In this document: piece after piece, positions 1 to 11,072 of the stretch
How positions within the stretch are numbered: the first letter of the stretch is position 1
Layout of the letters: every line of letters begins with the position of its first letter
Assembly: GCF_041956535.1 (NCBI RefSeq)
Contig: NW_027192196.1
Coordinates: forward strand, 675,823-739,822
Origin: Calcarisporiella thermophila CBS 279.70
Lineage: Eukaryota > Calcarisporiellomycota
DNA length: 64,000 bases
Reading direction: 5' to 3'
The notes under the pieces: generated by a model
What the model saw: only the letters and a program-made list of their open reading frames with translations
What the model was told of the DNA's origin: nothing
Database searches by the model: none
Translations under genes and position numbers: made by a program

Positions 1-36
1 AGTACACATTTTACAAATGCGTGTCCGTACAACAGC

Positions 37-777
37 TTAGATAAATTGAGTAGATATAACCAGCGTTAGCAGCAAAATGACCAGTTCCATGTAATATAGC
101 GTCGGAGGATTCGCCGCTCCACTAAAGATAGATGGAGGGGAGCTTCTTGTCGGAGTGGTCAGAGGATTAAACGAGGAGATTGTCCCTATGCTAGTTAGAC
201 TTGAGGTGCGATTGGGAGGGTTCCTGGCCCCACAACGCTGAGAAGGGCAGCGGTTATAGCATTCGGCGTTCCCAGGTGGACAGTTTTGGATACATTGTTG
301 CTGTTCATACGTGCAAATAAAATAGGGAATTGTCTATTAAAAAAAAAACAAAATTAGAATGATAACTCTGTATCAACATGAAACTGGAATGCTCATTCGA
401 GTTTTATCCCAACCTGTGTATATTCTAATGCATACAATACATCGTTAGCTTTGCGTAAATGAAAAAAAAGTTCAACAATGTTTACCTGACGAGTTAGGAG
501 ACAAATTGTTAGAACAGATGCACCGATAATCGAGTGACTCTGGATTGCAGGTATTTACTTGAACATCAAACCCTCCATCCAGGCATATATTTTGGCAAGT
601 TGATGTCTGAAGGATACACCATTGAGTTTTTATTCTTATATCTACAGTGCTGACTGTAAATCATAAAAAATACGGCCATGTTAGCTCTGCTTGTTTGCAT
701 ATGTTAAGGGAAAAGAGATCTTTACCATCAAATGCTAGAACGTAACAAAAGAAAATAAATATCGCAGGTAGCTTCAT
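37..777 (-). CDS. DUF7707-type cysteine-rich GPI-anchored surface protein
   Basis: Predicted 175-residue secreted cell-surface protein. Exons on the minus strand: 777-726, 653-486, 424-414, 333-37. It starts with a hydrophobic signal peptide (MKLPAIFIFFCYVLAFD). The mature part carries the pattern I associate with fungal DUF7707: QWC...C..IC, NTC(N)PESL.Y.C.C, then EYTQTIPYFIC and further Cys. A Ser/Thr/Pro stretch follows, then a hydrophobic C-terminus (MELVILLLTLVISTQFI) preceded by SGAANPP, as expected for GPI attachment. The 11-nt third exon is needed to keep frame and to complete the EYTQTIPYF motif. The role is unknown; DUF7707 proteins are presumed cell-wall or surface proteins. Splice junctions fit perfectly but are inferred without transcripts. 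Confidence 0.85.
414..424 (-). other. 11-nt micro-exon of the DUF7707 gene
   Basis: This exon is flanked by AG upstream and GT downstream on the minus strand. It supplies most of the Glu codon plus Tyr-Thr-Gln (EYTQ) between exon 2 (phase 1 end) and exon 4 (phase 0 start). Without it the last exon would be read out of frame and the conserved TIPYFIC stretch would be lost. The flanking introns are 61 and 80 nt, normal for this window. Confidence 0.8.
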
Positions 778-1264
778 TTTTTATAAACTGACTAAAAAAA
801 AGGAGAGTAAGGAGATGCATTGGAGGATGCTGCTTTAAATATTTTTAGATTTAGAATTGTTTGCCACCTTGTTAGAGTTCAATTATTTTTATCCATTCCC
901 TAAGAAAAATGGATTTGCAATAGCAAATATAAATAGATGAGATTATGTGACAAGTTCTATCCGTAACAAAGTGTGAAATTATGCTCCTCATATATCGTAG
1001 TATAATAGAGCGGACATTGGTCATGATTAACGTGCTATCAAGAAACTACATATAAATATCATGATCAGTTGTTACCCAGCAAAATTTCTGGGAGGGCATT
1101 TTCTGAACTCTTTAAGCGTGTGCTGCTGGAAATGAGATATTATTGTTCCGTAAGGGCATATACTACAGTTTGATATCAGCCCAGGTAAAATATGCGAAGA
1201 AAATAGATAATAAAACAAGAAAGAAAAATCAAAATTCAAAAAAGCATTGCCTAGAAAAGAAAAA
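778..1264. other. Intergenic, promoter side of the DUF7707 gene
   Basis: AT-rich non-coding stretch between the start of the DUF7707 gene and the 3' end of the GON7 gene, both on the minus strand. It presumably holds the DUF7707 promoter. No supported gene or repeat is visible. Confidence 0.6.
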
Positions 1265-1555
1265 TCAAATCTTCATACGCTTTCTACTTTCTCCATCTTC
1301 TGCATTGCATGTGTTCTCCTCTGATTCTTCCTCTTCTTCGAAATCGGCCTCCTCTTCGTCACTAATTTCAATATCGTCTTGATTACCCTTTAAGATCGCT
1401 GTCAAGTGCGCGTTGATATCTCCTTGGAGCTGTGAGAGTGACTGAGCCAATGCCGAAAGGAAGGGCTTATGCTGTCCTGCTTCTTCAGATATTGGCAGGT
1501 TAAATTCTTTTGCGGGAGTGCCGCTGACCGTGTATACTGCTTCGAGGCGGGACAT
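1265..1555 (-). CDS. GON7: GON7-like subunit of the EKC/KEOPS complex
   Basis: Single-exon 96-residue protein; the first ATG is at 1555. The N-terminus reads YTVSGTPAKEFNLPIS. The centre is a helix (FLSALAQSLSQLQGDINAHL) and the tail is a long Asp/Glu run ending in RKRMKI. This layout (short beta strands, one helix with LQ.DIN, acidic disordered tail) matches GON7/C14orf142, the small subunit that binds Pcc1 in KEOPS. KEOPS makes the t6A modification of ANN-decoding tRNAs. GON7 evolves fast, so the assignment is by layout and the LQ(G/D)DIN helix rather than strong identity. It is transcribed divergently from MPD1 across about 200 bp. Confidence 0.62.
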   Translation of the reverse strand: MSRLEAVYTVSGTPAKEFNLPISEEAGQHKPFLSALAQSLSQLQGDINAHLTAILKGNQDDIEISDEEEADFEEEEESEENTCNAEDGESRKRMKI

Positions 1556-1755
1556 TGCTTTAGCTAAAGTCAAATATTATTGACAATTTTTGCTTCAGCC
1601 ATTCACTCATTGCCACGATTGTGTGGCTTATTCTAATAGTTTTATTTCCTATTTTGTTCATCATTTTAGCAATGGAGGGGGTCAAGAGCCTATATATTTC
1701 CACCCGATACACTGTTCTTTGCCTAAATTATTTTATTTTGCACTGAGCTGTGAGA

Positions 1756-3454
1756 ATGAGAGGCGTATTTATCAAATACCTATTGCTGTCACTGATTGCT
1801 GTTCAATCGTCTTATGCTCTCTATGGTAGCCGCGACCATGTGATAGAGGTGGACCACAAGAACTTCGACGCAGAGGTTATGAAGAACGACGTAAATTTGG
1901 TTCATTGTTTCGGTCAAATAAGGAGATGGATTAACAGGATATACTATATACATCCAGCGATTGGCCATCGTTGAGTTCTATGCCCCCTGGTGTGGATATT
2001 GTAAACAGTAAGTTCTTACGGGTTCATTCAAAATTCTTCCGGGCTGAGATATTAATATATTTTTTTTTTTTTCGGGTAGACTTGCGCCAGAATACAAGAA
2101 AGTGGCCGAGAATCTTAAGGGCCTCGTTAAGGTTGTTGCCGTTAACTGTGATGATGAATCCAACCGCCCAATTTGTGGAAGGCATGGTGTTCAGGGTATT
2201 TTGTGTTATATATTTACATGTCGCGTTCCCATTTCTGACTGTTTTGTTGTCGCTTCTATTGTTCACTTTCAGGCTTCCCAACCATCAAAGTATTTAAGCC
2301 CGATGTGAAAAATCCGGACAAGCCAAAGATTCCCTATGGTATGATGTTATGATTCAGCAAGTTATCTGTTTAGCGATTCTAATTCCAAATCTATTTTAAT
2401 ACTTCAGATTACCAAGGCCAACGCACTGCTAAACCTATAGTGGATTATCTCCTTACCAAAATGCCTTCTTACGTCCAAAGAGTGCGAGAACAGAACTCAG
2501 ATAGGGCTATCTCGCTAGAAGAATTTTATAAAAAAGAGGTTGGTCATATCCACGATGCTGTTATCCGGCATTGCCTCATCTCCTCACCGCGTATATTGCT
2601 TGCATTTCAGAACACAACTCTCTCAAAAGCTTTGCTATTTACTACCAAAGACCGGACCACGCCGCTTTATAAAGGACTTTCAGCTGAATTCAAAGATCGC
2701 ATACTACTAGGTGAGGTGGTGAGTACCGAGCGAGAAGTAGTGGCCAAACTCGGTGTGGAGAAGTTCCCAACATTACTTGTGTTCCCCAAGGGGAAGGACG
2801 GAGAAGTGGTCACCTATGATGGTAAGTGAGACTCTTTATCTGAGTTTCGTTGGATTTTCCTTCTTAATCCTAAGTTATATTTTGCTGACAGGAAAACTTA
2901 ATTACGAGTCGCTTCACGAATTCCTCAGCAAATATGCTCTCCCCGCAAAAATAACAAAGAAATCGGAAGACTCGTCCTCTAAACGTCCTGAATCGACACC
3001 GAAAGCTGAACCATTTAACCCGGAGATTGGGCAGATACGCACTCAAAAGGAACTCGAGTCGGAATGTCTTTCTAAGACGGGAATTTGTATATTTACTTTT
3101 CTGAATATGGTGGAGGAGGATCCTATCGCTAAAAAAACTGGTGAGGAAGCTCTTTCTTTACTTCGCGAGCTCAAGGAGCATCATCACAAAAAAGGGTCTC
3201 CGTTCCGGTTCGCCTGGATGGATGCACAACAGGAAGCTGTTCGCGATTTCATGAAGGACTTCGACGTTGTTGCAGATTATCCCTCTATGCTGGCATTAAA
3301 TCCAAATCGTCGTGGATACAGAAACTTTTTGGGGGCTTTTGAGAAGGTACCTGTTGAAAGATTTTTGGATGAGATTATCAGCGGGCGAGGCAGAGTAGTT
3401 GGATATCAGTTTGAACCGAAATTAAGCGGCAAAAAGGTGAGAGATGAGCTCTAG
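1756..3454 (+). CDS. MPD1: MPD1-like protein disulfide isomerase with RDEL retention signal
   Basis: 447-residue ER oxidoreductase. Exons: 1756-1890, 1958-2007, 2080-2195, 2273-2338, 2408-2821, 2892-3454. A signal peptide (MRGVFIKYLLLSLIAVQSSYA) is followed by one thioredoxin domain of about residues 28-140 with the active site VEFYAPWCGYCK (Cys57, Cys60) and GFPTIKVFKP. A long C-terminal region follows, ending VRDEL, an HDEL-like ER retrieval signal. A single CxxC domain plus a thioredoxin-fold-like C-terminal half is the arrangement of yeast Mpd1. It should catalyse disulfide formation and rearrangement in secretory proteins. The ATG at 1756 was chosen because the signal peptide follows directly; an in-frame GTG lies six bases upstream. 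Confidence 0.92.
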
Positions 3455-3859
3455 GGACAGCAATAGAGCGACAAATAGGAGTATGAAGAGGCGTTTTAGG
3501 TTTGGAGAATGCATATGTTGATGAAAAAGAATGTTATATGCTGTAATATATTTGGTGCTGGATAACCTATAGATATAACTCTGTTATTATTTGGATTCTA
3601 AACTACTGGAATTTAATTGGAATGGGGGTGGATAGCAAATCTCTATATGTAGAGCACTAGTTGAATCTGTCAAACTCTTTAAAACTCTTACTGCCCTATA
3701 TCATCGTTGGATTTATCCGCCTTGATTTCTTTAAGCATTTTTACCCGAGAGCAAATGCAACACTTGAAGTTTCGTGTCACTGGGTTAATATAAGCCACAA
3801 TTCAAGCTACTCACAATTCTTTTTTATAGAATATTTGGAGTTTATTGGCATATATCCAA
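3455..3859. other. Intergenic between MPD1 and CAX4
   Basis: MPD1 3' flank and CAX4 promoter, both on the plus strand. AT-rich, with no supported gene or repeat. Confidence 0.6.
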
Positions 3860-4740
3860 ATGGTAGAACCCCCTCTCACTTCCCTCTCCCTCACTCACAT
3901 CCAGTTTGTTGCGCATGACAGCATTGCTCATGTGTTTGCCTATGTGACATTGCTTCCTCTTGCGATTATAGTCGCTTATGCATCTGTTATTGCAGCACGC
4001 CGTGAAATTGCCCCCTTTTTTGCGCTTGTGGGACAGCTAGCAAATGAAGGGCTTAATGCATTGCTAAAGCAATGGATAAAGCAAGAGCGGCCAACTCGTA
4101 AGTGTCTTATATATTATTAAAATTTCGTTTGAATTTATTTTAAACATTATCAAAATAGAATTGGCTAAAGGATATGGAATGCCATCGAGCCATGCGCAAT
4201 TCATGGCATTTTTTGCTATGTACATTGCGATTTATACCTATTCATTGTAACTAATGTAAAGGTTTCCGACAATCTGGAAAGCTCATCTAATTCGTCTGTT
4301 TTATTTTAACTTGTTAGCATCACTTTTAAACATTCTATCTGGAAGCACTTCATCTTCACATCATTAACAGCAATAGCTGCAATGGTTTCTTACTCCAGGT
4401 TGGCCTTTTTTTTTCTTTATTTATAGATTTATTGAAACTGGACTGATTTTATTTTTATGTTATTTTTTATAGAATATATCTCAATTATCATACCACTGAG
4501 CAAGTCCTTATCGGAGCACTCGTAGGCAGCCTCTTTGCTATTATGTGGAACTTCCTGATTGAGAAGATAGTGCGCCCTTGCGGTCTTGTACGCTGGGCAT
4601 TAGAGCTTCCGATCGCGCATTGGTTGAGCGTGAGAGATTCAAGAGACATCCCTGATGTATGCGCCTGGGAGTGGGAGAATTGGAGGCATTGGGATAAAAT
4701 TTCAAAAGAAAAAGCCCAAAAATTTGGGAAAGAAGAATGA
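3860..4740 (+). CDS. CAX4: Dolichyl-diphosphate phosphatase (CAX4/DOLPP1)
   Basis: 224-residue ER membrane phosphatase. Exons: 3860-4097, 4159-4246, 4318-4398, 4473-4740. The PAP2 signature is complete and spread over the exons: KQWIKQERPT, then GYGMPSSHAQFM, then SRIYLNYHTTEQV, which gives the catalytic Arg and His residues of motifs 1, 2 and 3. Hydrophobic segments lie between them. The enzyme dephosphorylates dolichyl diphosphate on the lumenal side of the ER so that the lipid carrier for N-glycosylation can be recycled. Length is close to yeast Cax4. All splice junctions maintain frame. A poly(A)-type AATAAA lies about 65 nt after the stop. Confidence 0.93.
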
Positions 4741-5201
4741 AAGGGGGATGATAGAAGAATTAGAACCTCTTTAATTAGGAATGTGTGTACTTGCTTTAGA
4801 GATAATAAACATTAAGTTATTTATTCCTGCCTTTCCCCGGATATATACAATTTTTAACGTATCAACTCCAATTAAAAAATATTGAAATTTAGATTCAGCG
4901 CGCATTTGGTAAAGAGCGACGCGTAACTAATGAATTTTTATTCTGAAACTCGGTTTATTGAATATTTCGCTGGCCAGTTTGTCTTCCAGCGCTACTATTC
5001 TTTGTCTCATTCATGTTATTTTAACACGCTTTACGTGGAGGTACTTGCTGCTGTTCTAAGAAATTAAATATAAATGTAGGTTTGAATTCTGGCTTGCTAA
5101 TTACGAGTCCTGGTGGCAATGGCTCGAGAGATATTTAGATAATTTATTTAGTTTCATAGCATTATTTATCATCCCTCCCCGTTGCAACTTATGGAGTGAT
5201 C
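4741..5201. other. Intergenic between CAX4 and the REEP-type gene
   Basis: 3' flank of CAX4 and promoter/5' UTR of the REEP-type gene. A short ORF starting with ATG at 4930 was considered as a first exon, but its frame cannot be joined to the REEP domain. Confidence 0.55.
4804..4809 (+). terminator. AATAAA polyadenylation signal after CAX4
   Basis: Canonical hexamer about 65 nt downstream of the CAX4 stop codon in an AT-rich stretch. Positional inference only. Confidence 0.45.
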
Positions 5202-7455
5202 ATGATTGTTTTTTTATTTGTGCGAAATCTCTGGTAAGGCTTTAGACTCATTATCATACGGCTAACATTACTCATGGAAATTGTTCCAGTTGGCTTCTGG
5301 GGCTTTACAATTCGATAAAAGCGCTTCGAACAGGCCGTTCACGTGTAGTGAAAAACTGGGTCATTTATTGGGTGTCTATGTTCTTTTTCGATGTAGCACG
5401 TCAGATTGCAGATGTTGCCATCGGATGGTAGGCAGTTTTTTGCTTGTTTCGCGTCGTGATGTTTTCTCTTTATGTTGGTTTGTAATGTGTAGGTTCCCAT
5501 TTTACGGAAACGCGCGATTACTTGTAATGATATGGATATTATTGGCGCAGACAAAAGTGAATAGCCTTTATTATCATGTTTGCTTCCTAGAATTTTTCTA
5601 CTAATTTCGTATTCGTATAGGCGACCAAACTTTTATTTGCTCAATTTGTTAAGCCGCTCTTCTCTCGTCGCGAAAAATACATTGATGAAATATTGGATAT
5701 ATTGGCCGCTATATTTGATATAGTGAGTGCATAGATGTATGGTTTTTACTGGAGCTACTAAACCCTTGCCATCTTTTATAGTATCATTTAGTGCGCGTTG
5801 TAAATATACTCAAGGGATTTATCCTTTGTATGGCGAATAGGCTCCGCGAACTAGCGCGTCGGCGCAAAGAAGATCCATCGTTTACTTCTCCCTTTGGCAA
5901 TCGAGCTCACCGAAATATTTCAGTTCCAGAAAACCCAGACAGGTTTACAAACGGAAGGAAATCCACTCAACCCACAAGAGATTATCTTAATACTCGCCAA
6001 AGCTTTGCTGGCAAAACTCAAGCGAAACCTACAATGATCAATGGTTACTCACCGCATTTTTCGCTAGTAAAAAATTCAAGGCAAGAGGGATCGTTTGAAC
6101 ATGTAGATGCTCCGACTCCTACCACAATGCGTGTTCCAGGGGCCTTCTATCCTCGACTTGAATTGGTTAATTCTCACAGTTATACTCCCGCAAGTACAAA
6201 AAACAAGGAATTGGGGTTAATGGAGGGTATCGGTGTAACTACGCAAAGCAAGGAAGAAATCAGGCTAAAGGAAGATGGGACACGAAGTCGAGTGAAGAAT
6301 TTAGCCCGAAGATTCGATGATGCTGCCAGTGAAAAATGGCAGATTCCAAAGGAGCTTTTCTCGACTAGCGCGCCCAACAATTTTACAAAGGATATTGGGA
6401 GTGCTCAACGGCATAGGTGGGAGTCTCAAACTTCCACTCTTAATACCGAATATCCTGCTGGTCTCTCCACTCAAACCGCAAAAAAGAAAGATGCAAACGA
6501 AACGATCTTGGAGTCGATGGATATCGATATGGCTCATTCTATCAGAACACGTAGGAATAACGAGAAGACCGTAGTGAAGCCTTCACTCAACCAGAGTTTG
6601 CAGATGTCAAAGAGAGAAACGAGTGTGAAAGGGGTAATCGATTTGAAAGAGACGATCAATCCAGCAATCGTAGTGGGTAGCTCTCGGTCACGTGCTAGGA
6701 AGGCCGTGTCTTCTAGCGGAAAGTCTGTGTCAGTGAACCACTTTGACGCGGAAAGAAAGAATATGTCTACAACCGGAGCTTTAGTTGAAGAGAGAAATGA
6801 TATCAATTCAAAAGATTCATCCGAAACAAACATGAGTGACTTGGAGAAAACAGCCGACCCTGGACCAAGTTTGCGGACACGAAATAGAGTGATATCACAC
6901 AAGACGCAGTCGTCTAGTGTGCTCAGTTCTTCGGATTCCTCCTTGAACGGTGAAGCCGAATCTAAATCTACGAGGTCGTCTAGATCTAGCAAATGGACAT
7001 CGATCAAGGCAGATACAAGGAAACACTTAGTCATAAACTCGACTAAGAGCAATGCGAGACTATCCGCAAAGAACGAGGTTACGTCCAAAGTCATAGCAAA
7101 AAGGGCAACCCTACAAAAAGAGGTGGGTGGCTCTGGTATAACAGGAGTATCGAGTAGAAATAGAGAGCAAGAGAGTGCGGATAAAAATGAATCCGCTGAT
7201 GTTGCTATCAAAAAACGAAAACAAAAAGATATTCCTTTGCCCACACGAAGATCAGTATTAATCACGCAACGACGTCGTTCTACTCGTCTTAGGGCTGCTG
7301 CAGCTTCGAATATGAGTGGAGATAAAAAGGATAATGGTGATAGGATTACTTCTCCTAAGCGTTCGAGGCCGACGGATGGATTCAGAGAACGCTCGCGTGA
7401 ACCAAAGAAATCCCGTATACGAGAAAGAAGCATGGGGATAAAAGATAATTCTTAA
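5202..7455 (+). CDS. REEP/Yop1 (TB2/DP1/HVA22) ER-shaping protein with a long basic tail
   Basis: 669-residue protein. Exons: 5202-5233, 5290-5427, 5493-5556, 5621-5722, 5782-7455. Residues 1 to about 110 form a TB2/DP1/HVA22 domain: YNSIKALRTGRSRVVKNWVI, a second hydrophobic hairpin ending GWFPFYG, then LLAQTKATKLLFAQFVKPL. This family wedges into the ER membrane to make tubules. The start was chosen because the ATG at 5202 gives a hydrophobic N-terminus in frame through all introns. An unusual tail of about 550 residues follows, very rich in Ser, Lys and Arg, with no recognisable fold and ending in RERSREPKKSRIRERS. Yop1 and typical REEPs are only about 150-250 residues. The tail might bind nucleic acid, chromatin or microtubules; this is inference. 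Confidence 0.85.
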
Positions 7456-7680
7456 AATACTTTTTTTTCTTTTTGTAATATTCACTTTCTGCTTGTAGTT
7501 TGTACAGACATTACTCGTTTATTTTCTTTCATAATTTTCTGAGGCGAGATTTTTGGTTTCGATTTTGCAGTTTATGGCATCAACCCAATTTAGGGTAATG
7601 AGAACAGTAAACAAAGTCACAATTTACAATATACCTGGTACTCTATTACTCTTAGTTAGCCGTTTCTTTTTCCTTCAAAC

Positions 7681-8965
7681 ATGGCAGTCAAAAAGAAATC
7701 AGTTCAGTCTAAAAACAGCAATACAGAAAGCAAGAAGTCCAACTCAGAGAAGCCGGCTGGTAAGGTAGCAAAGAAGGAGAGCAAGAAACCTGCAACGAAA
7801 GCAATAGAAGAAGCAGATCCGGAAGTAGAGAGTGAAGAAGAGAGAATTGTGGAAGAAGATAATGAAGATGTATCCAGCGATAACAACGAAGAGGAGAATG
7901 AGGAGGATGGGGAGGATGGGGAGGATGGGGAGGATGAGGAGGATCTCGAGGATGTCCCGCTTGAGGATCTGTCGGAGGACGATCTTGAGGAAGGAGATAT
8001 AGTCACAACCCAGAGAATAACCATCAACAATAAAGTATTATCCTGCATGATCTGCTTTGCACCTTTTCTTTTGCTAAAGTTTTACTCTTTTTCTTCGAAT
8101 TTAGCAAGCGATGCTGCGTATTCTTGAAGGCTTTAAACTGGATTTGCCTTGGATCGAAACTTTATCTTTGACAACAGAGGAGCCGGTGGCCATCGCTGAT
8201 GTACATAATGATTTAGAACGGGAGCTAGCATTGTGGGTTATGGCATTCTTTCTCAAAAACATTCTTTCTGCTTATTCATGCTTTCATAATCCAATAGTTA
8301 TCAGCAGGGATTAAATTCAGCACTTGAAGGTCGTAAAAGGATAATTGCTGCAGGCGTGCCCTTTAGCCGGCCTGACGACTATTTTGCAGAGATGGTGAAA
8401 TCCGACGAGCATATGGAGAAGGTAATATCTATTAGCTAGGATTGGGAGGAGGTGGCCACCTTTCGCACAGTTCCTGATTTTTTTGGTCTTGGATTTCCAG
8501 GTTCGGCAACGCCTGCTTAACGAATCGGCTTCGATTAAGGCATCTGAAGATGCACGCAAGCAGCGCGAACTCAAGAAGTTTGGCAAGAAGGTGCAAATGG
8601 ACAAGCTTCAAGAACGCCAGAAGAAGAAGGCCGAAGAGCTCGAGAAGATCAAAGCCCTTAAACGGAAGCGAAAAGATGGCGAAAGTGGTTTCGGAGACGA
8701 TGATCTGTTTGATATCGAACTTGATGATGATGAGGATGCCGGGGCAAGAAAGAAGCAGAAGCAATCGGACAGGCGCGGCGGTGATAAAAAGAATATGAAG
8801 CGTGCACGCCGGGACGCTAAGTATGGATTTGGAGGGAAGAAGCGGCACGCTAAGTCGAATACAGCCGAATCAAGTGGAGACGTATCGGGCTTTAGCAACA
8901 AGGGCGGCAAACGAAAGGCAACGAGGCCGGGCAAGGCACGCAGAGCGCGTCGGGGTCGGAGTTGA
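7681..8965 (+). CDS. EBP2: rRNA-processing protein EBP2
   Basis: 356-residue nucleolar protein. Exons: 7681-8034, 8105-8232, 8298-8421, 8501-8965. A Lys-rich start and an acidic region precede the Ebp2 core. The core includes MLRILEGFKLDLPWIETL, ADVHNDLERELAFYQQGLNS, VPFSRPDDYFAEMVKSDEHM and VRQRLL, then a Lys/Arg-rich coiled stretch (KFGKKVQMDKLQERQKKK), and the family C-terminus KYGFGGKKRHAKSNTAES with RKATRPGKARR. Ebp2 acts with Rrs1 and Brx1 in pre-60S assembly and 27S pre-rRNA processing. The acidic segment contains a 9-bp tandem repeat. It reads in the same direction as the REEP gene, 225 bp upstream. Confidence 0.95.
7903..7938 (+). repeat. Four 9-bp tandem repeats in EBP2 coding sequence
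   Basis: Units of GAGGATGGG (the last one is GAGGATGAG) encode a Glu-Asp-Gly run inside the acidic segment of EBP2. Length polymorphism is likely because the copies are nearly perfect. Confidence 0.85.
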
Positions 8966-9025
8966 AGTTATATTTAGGACTTGAGAACTCTTTCTACGCT
9001 ATTCTATCATCTTTCTGTTTAAAAC

Positions 9026-9031
9026 AATAAA
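9026..9031 (+). terminator. AATAAA polyadenylation signal after EBP2
   Basis: Canonical hexamer about 60 nt after the EBP2 stop codon. Inferred by position. Confidence 0.45.
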
Positions 9032-9348
9032 ACCCGATTATTTTGTAGAGTATAGCAGTGGCTGGTGTCTGAGTGGGATAAAAAAGGGAGGATGCTGCAA
9101 TATTAGGCGACAATGCTTCGAAAATATGCTCTTGGAATTGAAAACGTATTCCTTTCCAAAACTATTTAATATTATTTACAAAGTCCGAACCAGAGGGATA
9201 CGTAGTGTTCTATCTTCTTCTTTTCCCGAGCTGACAGTGACATTGCAGCATTCTTTTTACGTCTCTTCCATTTTCTCCTCCACCTCTTTCCCTTTTGATC
9301 TCAAATCGTCGTTGCACTCTAATTTTCCAACGGATTCGAACAGTAATA

Positions 9349-9659
9349 ATGGATACGGAATGGTGCCTAAATTGTGAAAAGCACATCCCAGTCTCTCTAA
9401 CTTCCAATGTAATTATACGCAACTTTTATTACAGACTTTTCACAATTACTCAAATCTTCTTCTTTAGAATACGATTTACTGTTCGCCCGAGTGCTGTCGT
9501 GTCGACAAAATAAATGCACAAAATTCCCATAGTGCTCAAGTGGCAAGCGATGTCATCCTTCGGCGTAGGAGGGCGTACGTATCCAATTTGGCATTTCGTA
9601 GACCAGCACCGGTAAAGAGACGCGCAACCAAGTTAAGAGGAATATCGAAGGGAATCTAG
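9349..9659 (+). CDS. ECL1: ECL1-family life-span/stress regulatory small zinc protein
   Basis: 83-residue protein from exons 9349-9408 and 9468-9659. The N-terminal domain is the Ecl1 signature, a four-Cys site: EWCLNCEKHI, then NTIYCSPECCRVDK, with the intron falling exactly between the two Cys pairs (phase 0). The C-terminal half is basic (ILRRRRAYVS, PVKRRATKL). In fission yeast Ecl1 proteins extend chronological life span and respond to zinc, sulfur or nutrient shortage. Similar small proteins bind zinc. Because of its size and intron this gene is easy to miss. The 5' flank is AT-rich; no regulatory site was recognised. Confidence 0.85.
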
Positions 9660-9985
9660 CAAAAAAGTAAAAAACATTAGCTCAATTGCGAGCCCTCAAT
9701 CTCTCCTTCTGTACCGGCATCTTCATTCCCTTATACATATACTCATTTACATATCCCTTCCTTAAAAATGCATTCCTAGTACTCTACTGGAATAAAAATG
9801 TAAATAAAATTTTGCAAAAAAAAAATAAAGACTGATCCATCTTTTTAAGAATCTACCACAAGAACTTTATTCGACATTCAACAATAAAGAAAAATCAATT
9901 AGGAGAGAGGAAGGACACGAATTAATTACAGAAAAGTAGGATGAGACTTACAACAGAGCGAAAATAAAAGAAATGAATTTTTTGA
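9660..9985. other. Intergenic between convergent ECL1 and chitin deacetylase
   Basis: Convergent 3' flanks, AT-rich, with several A/T runs and AATAAA-like hexamers near 9790-9830. No gene seen. Confidence 0.6.
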
Positions 9986-11072
9986 TTAAGGGCGATACCA
10001 TTTCTCTCGATCTTTCTCCCCAAGACACTCGGCTACCGTCATCGGCTTAAGCCCCTTAGAAACGGCAAGCTTAAATGCCCAGGGGCCAAGATCATGCGCA
10101 GTGGAGTCATAGGGGTCATGCTGTAGACTAATGTGATGAGAAGTTGAGGAGTTCTGGAGTGCCTTCTCATAAATATCCTTTTGTTGCTCTATATTGGTGG
10201 ATGTCCTATGGTAAACGAGAGGGGTTTAGTGATGATCATGTTAGAAGAAGCGTTTGAAAAAAATAGAATACCAATCCATGGAATCAATATCCCAGTTGAT
10301 AACTTTATAATCCATCATACTGAGCACCCTTAGTGCGCGATCGTCTACTTCGCCATATGGGGGTCTAATGCAAGCTACGGGTAAATATATCCGCAGAGAG
10401 TATTCTTGGATGGTGTAAATTTACCTCATATAGCGTGGTCTTACTCCGATGATCTCTTTCAAAGTTACTTCTAATTGAGACATTTCGCTTCGAATTTGCG
10501 TCTCATTAAGTTTGGTAAGATCGGCATGGGACCAAGTATGGGAGCCTAAGGTTGCGAGATGATGTCAGTAAAATTGGAAACAATCTTCAGTAAGATTCGA
10601 TGCCATTCTTACCGATCAAGTGACCAGTCCGATGAGCTTCACGAAGTACATCGGCATATTTCTCGATCGAATCCCTTTAAAAAAATATAGAATTAATAAT
10701 AAAATAAATGGGTCGAGCACTGTGCCCGAGAGTAAATTCCGAATAAGGACATATGAATCGATGAAGATCGGAAAAGCTTAAAAAATCTATATGGAATATA
10801 TACCAGTTCTGACCGCACACGAAGAAAGTAGCCTTGAGATTATTCTCATTCAACCATTTCACCAAATCGGAAGTGTATTGAAAAGGGCCATCTACACAGG
10901 TGTTTGTGAATACGTATTTGTCTCGAATTAAATTGCTGAAGGATTGGAATTAATTACCATCGAACGTGATGGCTATAGAGCCGGGAACAATGCACTCCGT
11001 GATAACTTTAGCAGGTCCTGCAAGTGCGAATGTAACAAAAGCAAGATGGACTAGAAATAAAATGAGAATCAT
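9986..11072 (-). CDS. Secreted chitin/polysaccharide deacetylase (CE4)
   Basis: 232-residue enzyme. Exons on the minus strand: 11072-10958, 10891-10804, 10674-10613, 10545-10425, 10364-10272, 10205-9986. A signal peptide (MILILFLVHLAFVTFALA) is followed by all five NodB motifs. They are TFDDGP (Asp38, the catalytic base, and metal-binding Asp39), GSHTWSH (metal His91 and His95), RYMRPPYGEV, INWDIDSMDW, and LQHD near residue 188. The C-terminus MTVAECLGEKDREKWYRP is typical of fungal chitin deacetylases. It should remove acetyl groups from chitin to give chitosan in the wall. No chitin-binding domain or GPI signal is seen, so it is probably freely secreted or periplasmic. Confidence 0.95.

Noticed and set aside
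4930-5201. A first exon of the REEP gene starting at ATG 4930
   Set aside because: Frames do not join at any GT...AG pair that keeps the TB2/DP1 domain open; the ATG at 5202 works without conflict.
5281-5604. 107-codon ORF near the REEP gene start
   Set aside because: It is in a frame different from the TB2/DP1 domain, whose exons explain the same bases.
6534-7433. 299-codon antisense ORF over the REEP tail
   Set aside because: It is a mirror of the Ser/Arg/Lys-rich sense frame; no ATG-led family resemblance and no splice logic. The sense frame continues a recognised domain.
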